NCBI RefSeq assembly: GCF_009905375.1 | Contig: NW_027419958.1 | Span: forward strand, 1 to 64,000 | Length of the DNA stretch: 64,000 nt | Direction: 5' to 3' | Source of the DNA: Apium graveolens | Taxonomy: Eukaryota > Streptophyta > Magnoliopsida > Apiales > Apiaceae | Part shown: piece after piece, positions 22,902 to 35,236 of the stretch | Layout: the number at the start of each line of letters is the position of its first letter | Numbering within the stretch: the stretch's first letter is position 1 | Notes under the pieces: model-generated | The model's database searches: none | The model's input: only the letters and a program-made list of their open reading frames with translations | Told to the model about the DNA's origin: nothing | Position numbers and translations under genes: made by a program

Positions 22902-24504
22902 TTTCCTGAGACATATAAATAAGTTTATTTAAAACATAACAAAACATTTAACAAAATATCACCGTTTTTAAATAGTGCACCTGTATCAGGAAAATGCTGC
23001 CCAATAAATTACTCATGACCTTAAAATCGGGGTCCATGTATAAAAGAAATATAGATTAATAGCACTAGCAATCATAGCAACAATGACAGTAGCAGAATCA
23101 ATAACAGTTCAGGAAAACTAAAATACAAGGGAACTAACACCATGGCATGACTCCTCAATACAACAACAACTAACCACTTCCCGTCACTGCTCTATTACCT
23201 CATTAACACCAATCTGGTATACAATAAAACTTGGTCGACTATAACAACCACCACTTACACAGAACCCACTAGTAATTCAAGTCAAACTTAAGGAATGCTA
23301 GACTCCTCTAGGCACCATGGTCCAAATTTTAACCAACCATTCCTCCGGGGATAATTTCTTATCACCCTCAAGTGATTCATCAACCACTGAATTACCCTTT
23401 CTTCCCAAGGCGACTTCTTATCTCCTACCATAACCTATCTTTCACAGGATTGACTTTTCTAAAACCGCAACCTTCAATATCGAATCATGAATCCTCTCTA
23501 CTATTATCATTTCTGAGATAGCTAGCAATCCGATGTACATCTTCTATTTCCTCCAGACAATCAACTCCCAATTACTTTCAATGGTTGGGACTGTCTGATT
23601 ATAAAAGCTACTGATAATTCACTGCCTCGGGACTTCAAATAAAATGTCAAAGTCAAAGAATCAATAATACGGGGAGGAAAAGAGAAGAAAATATAGGTAT
23701 GACTGAGAGTAACCGTACAAGTACATAAGATGGCCAGTCTTAGTACCGCACAGTCACAACACATAACTCGGTGGCGTCCCACCAGACCCTTTTGCCACAC
23801 AGACGAATGGTCAACTCATATGCATTGTTCGCCCCAATCAACCGATAAATATTTCGAGAAAAGAAAAAAAATGTTAAAAAGAAAATTCACAAATAGGAAG
23901 GGGTGAATCTGATTTGTAATAAGATCAACAGAACCCTAAGTAGCTTACTTCGGGTTCACTTCCTCATAGGAAAGATAAGCAACTTGTAGAATAGGAAACA
24001 ATTACTCTGGAAACAAAATAGGTCTTAAGAAAGAGGTATAAGGGTTCAAGATATACACCGCAGTACTGATTTACGTTCACCTTAAGACTTGGTTGTTATA
24101 GCAGTCGCTAACGATTGTCATTCCATCCCACTCACCGAGGTCAACATTAGGTCCAGTAGCATTCCTTGATATGGAAAATGCGATATTTAGAAGTAATGTT
24201 GGCACCTCTTCAGTGGACACACCAAGGGACCGCACAAAAGCTGAATCCTCACAATCAGACTCGTTTCCTCGAGGGAAAAACTAGAAATCTTTATCAAACA
24301 TTTCTAATAATACATTTGCGAAGGAATCGTACTCTAGGTTAGGGCAGTTCCAGTCAATCCTCAATAAACCACAGGGTTACGCTTCTGAAACCCTTGACTA
24401 AACTCATAGACTCACTCCTCTGATTGAGTTGCTGACTTACATCTATATATAAACCTTCCTATACTCTTTTGACTCTACTCCTAACCTAAATCAAGGACTC
24501 AAAC
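22902..24504 (-). other. TEK1 leader (1.6 kb), no supported ORF
   Basis: Lies between the primer site and gag of TEK1. Unlike the TEK2/TEK3 leaders I find no acidic pre-gag ORF here. A 79-codon frame at 23800-23561 has no family features. The region may be a decayed leader. Confidence 0.5.
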
Positions 24505-24505
24505 C

Positions 24506-24522
24506 TGTATCTCTGATAATAA
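24506..24522 (-). other. TEK1 primer-binding site, decayed
   Basis: On the element strand TTATTATCAGAGATACA follows the LTR end. TATCAGAG matches the initiator-Met site, but the leading TGG is altered. Confidence 0.6.
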
Positions 24523-24523
24523 C

Positions 24524-27500
24524 TGTGACAGCCTCAACCCCGGGGTCAGGAGTTGACGTCATCAACAATAATAATAACAATCATGATTCAATCTAAATCA
24601 TTAACAGTACATAACTATGACCCCTTTACCAAGACCGTTTCCAGGTTTAAGTATGATTTAGGTTACCAATAACACAAACCAACTTACGGCAATCGCCTGA
24701 CGCAGCTATCCTAACATAGCAACTCAACAGACCACTTTTAGTCCAACACAACCCTCTCAGAGGAGTCCGACACAGAGGGAACTGGAACTCTGCCCGACGA
24801 TCACAGAAGAATCTCCTAGGCATCTGCAATACATATAAAATATTCTGCAAGGATGAGCAATTGCGTGCTCGGCAGCACCACTATATGAATAACAAGTAAA
24901 ACAGTTTATGATAAATCAATGATGGGAACAGAGATTATAGCTTGCTTGCAAAATATGTAAAACAAATCATTAACTGGATACCAAAACTAGCATGCTCTGT
25001 AAAACAATAACGTCAGTAGTGTGCTGTGTATAAATACCAGAGTTTAATTCTAGCATGCTATCTTCATTTCCAAATCCACTTGTATAAATCACTTGTTCCA
25101 TTACGGAACCAGAAAACCCAAATCAGATACTTAGTGGATATGTGAAGATAGTTGATCATGCTATCAACACCGGACAGCTCCCACTGCCATCCTATATACC
25201 TGTTCCGGAACTCAGAGACTAGCTAGGTCTCTGACCTGCTGGACTAATCGGTTATATATTGCGCGCAACCGAATTAGCCTCTTACGCCACCTCAATAGGC
25301 CTACTCTGGCCCCAATGTAACCCATATCTGACCGTTTTATCCAGTTTTCAAAACACTTGTACCTATCTCATTTACAAAATCATTTATTTAACCAGCACAC
25401 ATATAAAATCCAGTTCGCAAATCATTTCATTCGAGATAGGTACCTTGCGAAGTTACTTTTCCCCAAAATAATTTAAAAACAGTGATTTATAACTACAGGG
25501 GATACGTAACTTAAATCGTTTCTCTTTCATTACGAGAATAAAACATTTAGCTATTCATACGTACTGAACCATAAAAGAATGGTCAAGGGTACTTGCCTTG
25601 CAGAGCTTTACGACTATCACCAACTGATTTTGATAGACTTGAACGTTCAGGCTATCATGGAAAAATGACTGTCTCACTAGAAAACATCCTGCTTCGCAGC
25701 AATCTGTCTCAAGATAGTATCCAGGACTCTCAGGGTTCTTCGCTTGGGAACCTCGTGGCACTTGCCAACTGATCACTAGATTATCTTAGTTCGATATCAA
25801 TTCCTGAGTCCTTCGACTAGAACCTACAGAGCCGGAATACCCTACGTTAGACGTCCAAGTATGTATGACATATCCCCTCGAACAATCCTACCCAAATGAT
25901 AAAAATCCCGACTCGCATATATTCGAATTATCATAACTCACATACAATTAAGGTTCAAACATTCACAACCCAATTCACTAATCATTTTCAGAATATACAT
26001 ATATTCTTGATACAGAGAATAGGTTTTGGAATTTCTTTTTCACGAAATTTATATATCCAACTATGTTACATATGACTAACTGTTTGGAATCTTGGTTTTG
26101 AGTTTAACCTAGACTAGAAGAACCGAATTTATACTTAATTAATCGTTAGTAAGATAAACCGGCCAACATAGGTTAGTAAGTTTATCTGAGTAACGGTTAA
26201 TCAAATACAACTCAAGGCCGTACTAATCCGAGTTAGTACTCGTACAAAAATTAAATTTGAGAAACGTTCTATCTATAATAATATAAGTAAACTTCTCGAT
26301 GGGTAAGTCCGATAATTATAGGAAATGTATCCGAATTTCCGAAGTAGTAATCTTTCGAAATCCGGACAGCACCTCCTCTATTTATTGGACTACCAGTCGA
26401 TCTCATTTCGACACAAAAAAAAAACCAATCACAACGCAACAATTCACAAACCCAGCATGCCACATTTCACATTTCAAAGCGTATGCCCAACTTCGATTCC
26501 AAATAATTAATTGTCGTACCGAAAAATAATTTTATAAACTAATTAATTGTTTTATAATTTATTTATATTAGGACTCAGAACCGCGTCATCACCATCCACC
26601 GTCGACCCACTGAAGTTCACCGTCGACGGCGGTAAAATTTATCGGTGCCCGATACGTGTCGGGTTTCCAAATAAATTTCACCAATTAATCATTAAATTCC
26701 CGCATAATATTTATTTATTATCTCATAAAGAAATCAATTAAATAATTTTATGCAGGGAATTAAAATAAAACCAAAACAATAGTAACAACACCAACACAGC
26801 CACGGACCACCTAGCCGGAAAAAGGATCCGGCGGCGGTCGGAAGAAAGTCAACAAACAACAACCAGGCGGCAACAATAGCACAACCACATACCCAAAACA
26901 ATAACACCCGACTGAACCAGGGCCGTGACAGCTGGAACAGAACAGGGTACCGGAAAACGACATCGGAACAGAGAAATGCAACAACAGAAGCAATACAATC
27001 AAGCTGCATACACGCATATATACATGCGTATATATGTATACACACAGCCCCAACAAGACCCATAGCTGAAACAACCAAAACCGACCGGAAAATAGGACGG
27101 TGGTAGCTTACCGGAAAAAGGCGGAATAAGGCAGCGATCGGAGTATAGAAAGGGAAGAAAGAAGCGGGGAGGGGAGAGAAAACGGAGGGAAATGGGTGAC
27201 TGCCAAAAGAAAGAGCCGAGAGATGTAGAGATTGATGTTGATGAAAAAAACAGGGATGGGTGGGTTGTGTATGTTTTTTTTATTTCTTTTCTCCACAGCA
27301 ATCAGAGTATACTATTGGATAAATATGAAGATTTTGAGACCCGATTTTATCCCGAAATTCGAAATTAACGGATCGAGGTGCACGCAAAACAGTTTCAGAA
27401 AATTACGAAAATAGTCTTAAAATGTCACAATTATCCTTATAAAAACATAAATTTTAGAATTTTAGAATAATTTCTTAAACGCAAATTATACCCGCTTTTA

Positions 27501-27988
27501 TCAATTAATCGAATCAACGCGCGGGTGAAAATAATCACGAAAATTCCCAAAATAATTTTAAAATTCCCGGAATATTCCAAACCTAAATAAATATGAGTTT
27601 CATAATTTTTGAAGAATTCGGGAATTAAGTACAGATTTTACAAATAGATGCAATCAGAAAATCATACAGGGTTAAATAATTGATGAAATATTGATTTTTA
27701 GATTTATAAAATCCCAAAAATAAATATTGAGATTATTAAGCCATAAGAACAAGTTTAGAGACATTTCAAATATTTATGTAAATAAATTTGCACTAAATTC
27801 ACTTTTCAAAGTGAAAACGATTCAATACAACTCAATAGTTAATTACGTAAATAACCCGGTACACCCTAATTCACACAGAGATCATAATAAATCAACACAT
27901 AGTGATCGAAACCAATACACATATTTCATTTAACTATTTATTTAATAATTATACTTTTAAATAATATAAAAGTATACGAGTCGTTATA
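24524..27988 (-). repeat. TEK1 5' LTR (3465 bp)
   Basis: Partner of 2209-5719, with many substitutions and indels between them. It also starts TATAACG on the element strand. It lacks the 39 bases found at 4997-5035 of the partner; the join is at GTAT near 27307-27310. Confidence 0.9.
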
Positions 27989-27993
27989 TGTTA
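27989..27993. other. Target-site duplication of TEK1, right copy (TGTTA)
   Basis: Matches 2204-2208 with one substitution. Confidence 0.7.
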
Positions 27994-28900
27994 AGTACAG
28001 AACTGAGCCAACCATGCCTCTATAACTTGAAATATCCACATACTTTTCAGTAGTGTTTAATTCAAGTTTAATTGCAGTGGCCATGGGAGCTTTTGTAGAT
28101 GTGCAATCCATTAGATCAAACTTCTTTAAAAGATCATAATATATTTAATGAATATTCCATCACTAACTTGCTTAACTTGTAAACCAAGAGAGTAAGTTAG
28201 TTCTCCCATCATGCCCATTTCATACTTACTTTGCATCAATTTGGCAAACTTTTTGCAAAGTTTTTCATCTGTAGAGCCAAATATAATATCATCTACATAT
28301 ATTCGAACAAGTATACTAGAGCCATTAACATTTCTGAAGAATAAAGTTTTGTCAACAGTACCTCTTGTGAAGTGATTTTTTAAGAGAAACTTCGACAAAG
28401 TGTCATACCAGGCTCTAGGTGCTTGCTTCAATCCATAAAGTGCTTTCAAAAGATAATAGACATATTCTTAAAAATTGGATCTTTAAAACCAGGAGGCTGA
28501 CTGACATAGACTTCCTCCTCCAAATCTCCATTCAGAAATGCACTTTCGACATCCATTTGATAGACTTTGAAATTGGCATGGGCTCATAGGCTAAGAAAAT
28601 TATAATGGCTTCAAGTCTTGTAACAGGAGCAAAAGTTTCATCAAAATCTATTCCTTCTTATTGACAGTAGCCCTTAGCAACCAATCTAGCTTTGTTCCTG
28701 ACAACTATGCCATTTTCATCCATCTTGTTTCTGATTACCCACTTGGTGTCAATTGGATTCTTTCCTTTTGGTTTGGGGTACCATCTTTCATACCTTGTTC
28801 CTTTCAAATTGGTTTAGCTCTTCCTGCATAGCTAAAACCCAATCAGGATCCAATAGAGCTTCTTCTACCTTATTTGGTTCTTCCTTAGAAAGAAAGTTGT
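27994..28900 (-). pseudogene. SIRE-A reverse transcriptase, frames broken
   Basis: Copia RT on the minus strand. Reading leftwards from about 28870: an A-L-L-D-P-D-W-V-L-A-M-Q-E-E-L start, then broken pieces of the N-terminal fingers including F-K-V-Y-Q-M-D-V near 28565. The open block 28449-28126 follows (107 codons) with A-L-Y-G-L-K-Q-A-P-R-A-W-Y and the active-site loop I-Y-V-D-D-I-I-F-G-S, then L-G-L-Q-V-K-Q. A run of shifts and stops upstream shows it is dead. It continues into RNase H at 2208 across TEK1. It is closely related to the RT of SIRE-E at 55890-56710. Confidence 0.85.
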
Positions 28901-29315
28901 TATACAGACATTCTTCTTGAGTTACTTTCCTTGTTTGAACTCTAGAAGATGCATCACCAATAATAAGCTCAAAAGGGTGATCTCTAGTCCATTTTCTCTG
29001 TTGTCATAGATTAGCTCTTGATAAAGAGGCCTCATTGTTATCTTGATGTCTGACTGAGTTTTGATTATAAGAAACTCTTCCTGAGTTAGTGAACCTTTGA
29101 TTTGAAGAAAAAGTTCTTTCTGTAAGGTGATCTGTTTTGACTCTCAGCTTCTCTCATTGTTCCGACAGATGATGCATTTTGTATCTCGATGGATGAAGCT
29201 GATTTTCTTCCGACAGATGAAGCACATTGTCTACCGACGGATGAAGCATTATGTAACTCGATGGATGTTGAATCATGTGCTTCATTAGTTGTAGATTTTT
29301 TTGCAGTATCCTTAG
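28901..29315 (-). pseudogene. SIRE-A integrase-RT linker with an 8-residue repeat
   Basis: Low-complexity linker of the copia polyprotein. From 29290 to about 29150 there are five ~24-base units, each holding a TCGATGGATGA-like motif. The encoded unit is about A-S-S-V-G-R-x-x or A-S-S-I-E-x-x-x. The left LTR of TEK3 abuts at 29316. The integrase that should lie further right is missing. Confidence 0.7.
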
Positions 29316-32300
29316 TATAACACCCCCAGATCCGGGGTCGGGGATCCGAGTCGTCACGGTCTTTCTTTCCACAATATCACTTCACTTAATTAATAATAAT
29401 AACCTTATGCTGTGACCCCACACTAACACACACCACAACCCGTTATAGTCTCAGAGATGAAATTGAAATAAGTACAAGTCTTTGAGTCCACAATTTAAAA
29501 GTTATTACAACCCAAAATGATTACTTGATAAATTTACAGTTAATTGCCATTATCTGCCACAAGTTATAATTATACATAATTTGATTCTCAAAAGTAGATG
29601 GTCTGAACTACAATGGATCTACTCTCTGCAGCTATAGCAGCTACAACATCATCGGGAAGACGCGGGACGCTTCCCACGCGCTTGCGCTGGGTCTGCTGGA
29701 GTCTGGCCATCTCACCTAACTGTTGTTGTGTGATGAAGAAATAAAGCAAGAGTGAGCCTTACAGCTCGCAAGATAATACATAGTGATAACAATAATATAA
29801 GTATCTAAATGGATACTTAATAGAATCTCTATCATGTGTAAGATAATTACTTACTAGATATAAGTAAAAACAAGGAATGAAGTTACCAATACTTCACTAC
29901 ACTTATATCATTTATAAAGCTACTTGAACTACCACCGTTCAAAGTATTATAAGTTTTAAGAAAAAACATCCCATAGATGAGACCACAAGTTAAGACTTGA
30001 ATAGATTCAATCTTTGAAATATTATTGAATGAAAAAGTTATGAGATACTTTATTTAGTCCCGATATATATATATCCACATATATATCTCTTAAACATTTC
30101 CTGGAACCTCTGTTATGTAAAGTATGAACAGAGTTTGAAACATCCAATAAATTTTGGAAAGGAAAAGAATTTTGGCATAAACCAGATATCTTGCTGATCA
30201 GGCAAAGATACCAATAAGTAACCTTTTCTACTAGTAGATGGATGAATCCCCCCACCGGTCATCACCCTGGCCTCATAAGGACTTGTGCTGGACCGCCACC
30301 CGGCCTCTTACGCGTTGATGGACTGCCACCCAGCCACTTACACAATAATAGACCGTACCCCGGCCTGTCGCTTATGCCGACTCAATTAGATGGGCTTACT
30401 TCCCGAACATTGGGTAAGTAATCAATTCATTTACCAAAACTGCAACCTCGTTGCGAATATAAATACACCACAGAGCCGGATCCCCAGGTTTTGAGCGAGT
30501 ATTTAAATCCCCTTAAAAGGAAGATCTTAAATATAAAAATGAGTTTTGGGATCCGCTCTAACTTTACAAATCATTTGAAGACTCGAAAACACTTTATAGA
30601 GTGTTGGAGTAAAGCTGATTTAATGAAGTAAATCAGTCCCCAGAATATTAAAATTATCTGAATATTATTATTTAAATAATATTCCCATAAAGAATAATCT
30701 TTATAAAAATAATTGAAGTAGAAGTATTAAAACTTATACTTGAAACGAGTATTAAATAACCGAAGATATACTTATATGAAAGTATCATCTTTATTTGAAT
30801 AATCGAAAATAAGTTTGATTATTAACACCTTATTCTTTAATAAAATAAAGAATATATTTCAGTAATAAGCGAAGTCATAATACCTCGAATGAATATTATA
30901 AATAATATTCAATAATAAATAAAGGAGTCATACATCCTCAAATGAATATCCAAGTAATATTCAATAATAATATAAAGGAGTCATACATCCTCAAATGAAT
31001 ATCCAAGTAATATTCAATAATAATATAAAGGAGTCATAAGCCTCGAAATAATATTCGAAATAATATTCAATAATAAAATAAAGTTAAAGTATCGAATAAC
31101 CCTTATTCGATTAATAGTTTGGAAAACTATAACCATGATATATATAAATAATACTATAATATATCCATATCCATATATATACAAAATCTACTCGGGATCC
31201 TCGACTCCCGGTTTAGAAAATATTTTCACCTTTGGGTCCCTATACTAAGGGTATACGCAAGTTACCGCTATCCTCTAGCATAGGTATTATCAACTGAACC
31301 AACAGATATATATTTTAAGAATATGAAACAGGCATGCATATATACCATATCACATGCTACAATATATCGCAAGAATTTGCTAAATAACCAATATGCATTT
31401 ATCGCAAGATCATGCATATACAAATGTATACATCACAACAACAGTATAACGGATAGAATACTTGCCTGAGCGACTCGGGGTGATAAAAGGCTCGGGACGA
31501 GTCTGGTAACCTATAAACAACAAGTAAGTTGGAATTAAACCAAAATCACTTGTAAATCTTTACTTTAACTAACTTAGACTCTAACGCTTGTTTTGCGCTC
31601 ACTGATTTGCTTAAGTCACTCGAGTACCCTCGGCTCCACCATTTTTAATAATTTAACCTTTACGAGTTTTAAAGCGATTCCTTCGCGAGTGTCTTACCAA
31701 CTGCCTAACACACTTACCATAAATGTTTCATACATTAATTAACCCTTTTTGGTCTTTAACCTATGTTTCAAAGTAAGGCGAGGGAAAAAGTTTCGTTCGC
31801 GAAACGCCGTTACTTGAAACGGTCGTTTCTCCTAAACCGTGCATCGGAATCGAACGAACTACATATCAAAACGAAGCTCGTAACATGAGATATCTAAACA
31901 TGGCAGTGGTCATAAACTAGCAGGGGGTTCTCGGGTCCTAATGCTATGCACAAAAACAGTCCAAAGAAAATCGGACGTTACGACGGCTATGTTTACGCGA
32001 TTTCCAAATTTTAAACCATTCAAAACCAACCACAAACCAACCTCAAATCCAACATACAACCAACACCCATCCTTATCACATCATAACAATCCCAACCAAT
32101 TCAATTTAATCATTCATACTTATGCCTAAACTTAACTTTAATCATACTTAAGTTCTTTTAAATCATAACCACAACAATTACCATTCCATTTCACTACCAT
32201 TCCAAATCCCAAACTCTAAATCATAACAACAAGCTACAATATCATCCCACTAATCAAAATCATCTTATAATATATAGGAATCTAGGGTTTGGAGATGGTA

Positions 32301-33262
32301 TACCTTCCTTGAAGTGGTGGGTGGAGCTAGGAAGCCTTAAGAAGCTTTGAGAAGTCTTAAGAAAGCTTGGATCTTCAAGAAAAACAAGAAAACTTCAAGT
32401 TAAAAAACTTGAAAACACTATTCATAGTCTTCTTCTTTGATTAAATGAAGAAGATTGAGAAGGAATTAATGGCTTAAACTCATGATATAGTCCTAACTAA
32501 GCATGAAGATGATTAGGGAATTATCTTACCAATTTAGGAGGCTTGGATCTTGAGTTTTGAAATTCTTCTTGCCTTTTGAATAGTGAAAAGCCGAGAGCTT
32601 CAAGAACAAAGCCTTGGTTGCTTTTTGATTTTTTGATGAGAATGATTTTACTTGGCTTGGTTGCTTGGTTTTTGTATTTGATTTAGTCAATTACCTTCTT
32701 GCCCTTGAAATTGTGTGGTTACAAAGCTACCACACCTCCTTCCTTCCCATGTCATGCTTATGTCATCCTCATGATGTCATCCTCCCTTCCTTGTCCTCTT
32801 TCTATTGGTTGGATGACATCATTCCCACTAATCCCTTTGATTAACTTCCTAATCGTTTGCCTAATGACCGCTGATCTGTTATACGGTTCGCTTACTTTCG
32901 TTCTCGTTTATCGTTTGAAGGATCATACCCGGGATCTTATTACTTAGGTTCCCTTAACCTTTCTCAATACATTATATTCCTTTTTATGATCCTCTATTAT
33001 AATCCTTTAATTTAAATCCTTTTTATCCTGTTACCTTATACTCAATTCTCTCCGTATCTTGTGGATTTCCGGGAAAAACCAAAGTGTTCGGAATTGGATT
33101 CTGACGATCTTTACATACACTTATATACTTCATAGAGTACTAATAATATCCCAGAATATCCATAACAGAACCCCTACATAGTGTGGCATGAAAAGTTTTC
33201 TCATTCAGCTAAAACACTATTCACAAGGGTTACAAAAAGTTGAAAATTTTGGGGTTATTACA
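29316..33262 (-). repeat. TEK3 3' LTR (3947 bp)
   Basis: Matches 39343-43296. Its outer end reads TATAACACCC where the partner and both TEK2 LTRs have TGTAACACCC. The tandem repeat inside is at 30871-31083. Confidence 0.93.
30871..31083. repeat. Tandem repeat in TEK3 3' LTR, four units
   Basis: Same family as in TEK2 but four units. The two central units (GAGTCATACATCCTC start) are identical to each other, which indicates recent duplication within the array. Confidence 0.88.
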
Positions 33263-33275
33263 GTCTCCCCTCCTT
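33263..33275 (-). other. TEK3 polypurine tract
   Basis: AAGGAGGGGAGAC on the element strand, directly at the 3' LTR border, as in TEK2. Confidence 0.9.
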
Positions 33276-33295
33276 AAAAGGATTCCGTCCCGGAA

Positions 33296-35236
33296 TCAAA
33301 CAGAAAACAAATGGGGGTACTTTTCTAGCATTATGCTCTCTAGTTCCCAAGTTGATTCTTCCACATTATGATTCTGCCATAGTACTCTGACTAGCTTGAT
33401 CACTTTGTTCCGAAGCACCTGCTCCTTATCCATAATCCTTACTGGCTTCTCCACGTAAGTTAGATCTGGCTGCATATCTACCTGCTCGTACTCCACTATG
33501 TGCCTGGCATCCCGATGATACCTCCTTAGCATTGACACATGGAACACATTATGAACTTGTTGCAAATTAGGGGGTAGGGCTAGCTCGTAAGCTAACTTTC
33601 CAATCCGTCTTAATATCTCAAAAGGTCCAATGTATCTTGGGCTTAGTTTTCCTTTCTTTCCGAACCTCATTAATCCCTTCCAAGGGGATACTTTCAACAG
33701 TACTAAGTCCCCTACTTCATATTCCTTGTCCTTTCGGGCTAGGTCTGCATATTTCTTCTGTCTGTCTTGGGCTGCTACAAGTCGCCCTCTGATAAGACCC
33801 ACTATATCTTTGGTCCTTTGGACCACTTCGGGTCCGAGCATCTTCCGCTCTCCTACTTCATCCCAGTATAAGGGAGATCGACACCTTCTTCCGTACAGGG
33901 CCTCATAAGGCGGCATTCCGATGCTAGCATGAAAGCTATTGTTATAAGAAAACTCGATCAACGGCAAGTGATCCTCCCAACTTCCTTTAAGGTCTATTGC
34001 ACAGACTCTCAACATATCCTCTAGTGTCTGGATGGTCCTTTCACTCTGTCCATCCGTCTGGGGATGGTACGCGGTACTCATATTTAACTTGGTCCCCGCA
34101 CATTCCTGAAAGCTCCTCCAAAATCTGGAGTTGAACCTGGGGTCTCGTTCTGAGACAATGGACGCTGGGACTCCATGTCGCGTCACTATTTCCTTAAGGT
34201 AAATGTCCACCAGTCTATCGACTGTGTATCTCTCATTGATAGGAATGAAATGAGCTGACTTTGTCAGTCGGTCTATAATTACCCAAATGGCGTCGTGATT
34301 GGCTTTCGTCCTTGGCAAGCCTACAACAAAATCCATCGCTATCTGTTCCCATTTCCATTCGGGAATCTCCAGGGGTCGCAAAAGTCCACTGGGTCTCTGG
34401 TGCTCTGCCTTTACTCTTTGGCAAGTCAAACACTTGTTTACCCATTCTGCTACGTCCCTCTTCATGTTGGGCCACCAGTAATATTCCTTCAAATCCCTAT
34501 ACATCTTTGTACTTCCCGGGTGAATGGAATACCTTGAACTATGGCTTTCATCCAAAATCTCATCTTTAAGTTCTTGAACATTCGGAACCCAAATTCGGTA
34601 GGAGTACCTCATTATCCCTTTATCATCTTTCTCAGTATGGATCTCCTCTCCAGTCATTGACTTTCTGCCTTCATTCATTATTTTCTCCTGGCACAATCTG
34701 ATCTTTTCCAATAACTCTGGCTGCATTGAGATCTCAAAAAGCTTTTCAGTTCCGGTTCCGGTTACCTTTACTTCTATTTCCATTCTCTCAAAATCCCTTA
34801 TCAACTCTTCCGAAGTCGTTATCATTCTGAGTCTTTCCTTTCTACTAAGGGCATCAGCCACCACATTGGCTTTCCCTGGATGATAGAGAATCTCACAATC
34901 ATAGTCCTTGATTAGTTCTAACCATCTCCTCTGGCGCATGTTGAGCTCTTTCTGCGTAAATATGTACTTGAGGCTCTTATGGTCTGTGAAAATCTCGCAC
35001 TTCTCTCCATACAAGTAGTGCCTCCAAATTTTTAAAGCAAATACTATTGCCGCGAGCTCAAGGTCATGAGTAGGATATCTAACCTCGTATTCCTTCAGTT
35101 GTCTCGACGCATACGCAATAACTTTACCGTGCTGCATAAGCACACATCCTAATCCTTTGTGTGACGCGTCACTATATATCACAAAATCTCCTTTTCCATC
35201 CGGTAATGCCAATACCGGAGCCGTTATCAACCTTTT
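33296..35236 (-). pseudogene. TEK3 pol, C-terminal half: RNase H, integrase and chromodomain
   Basis: 644 open codons (35230-33296). RNase H has Y-S-D-A-S-H-K-G and F-T-D-H-K-S. The integrase zinc site is H-P-G...C-L-T-C-Q. The core has M-D-F-V-V-G-L, then V-S-E-R-D-P-R-F near 34140-34162, then D-G-Q-S-E-R-T. The second core Asp (Asp in TEK2) is Glu here, which probably ruins catalysis. The chromodomain end [14 protein letters not shown] and K-Y-P-H-L-F is intact; in the family it guides insertion to chromatin. The stop sits about 33 bases before the 3' LTR. One inserted base at 35237 separates this block from RT. Confidence 0.9.

Larger units (their letters stand above)
2209..27988 (-). mobile_element. 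TEK1: decayed Ty3/gypsy chromovirus (Tekay-like), hosting TEK2
   Basis: LTRs are at 2209-5719 (3' LTR) and 24524-27988 (5' LTR). The internal region is 5720-24523 less the TEK2 insertion. Recognisable remains on the minus strand are gag (22901-22147, continued at 7973), a zinc-knuckle region, protease, RT, and an integrase tail with a chromodomain end. The pol region is much shorter than in TEK2, so most of RNase H and integrase has been deleted. The target duplication is TATTA (2204-2208) against TGTTA (27989-27993), one mismatch. The LTRs differ from each other more than those of TEK2, which fits an older insertion. Confidence 0.85.

Noticed and set aside
23561..23800. 79-codon minus-strand frame in the TEK1 leader as a candidate pre-gag ORF
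   Set aside because: No acidic or helical features and no similarity to the TEK2/TEK3 ORF. Length is within chance for this region.
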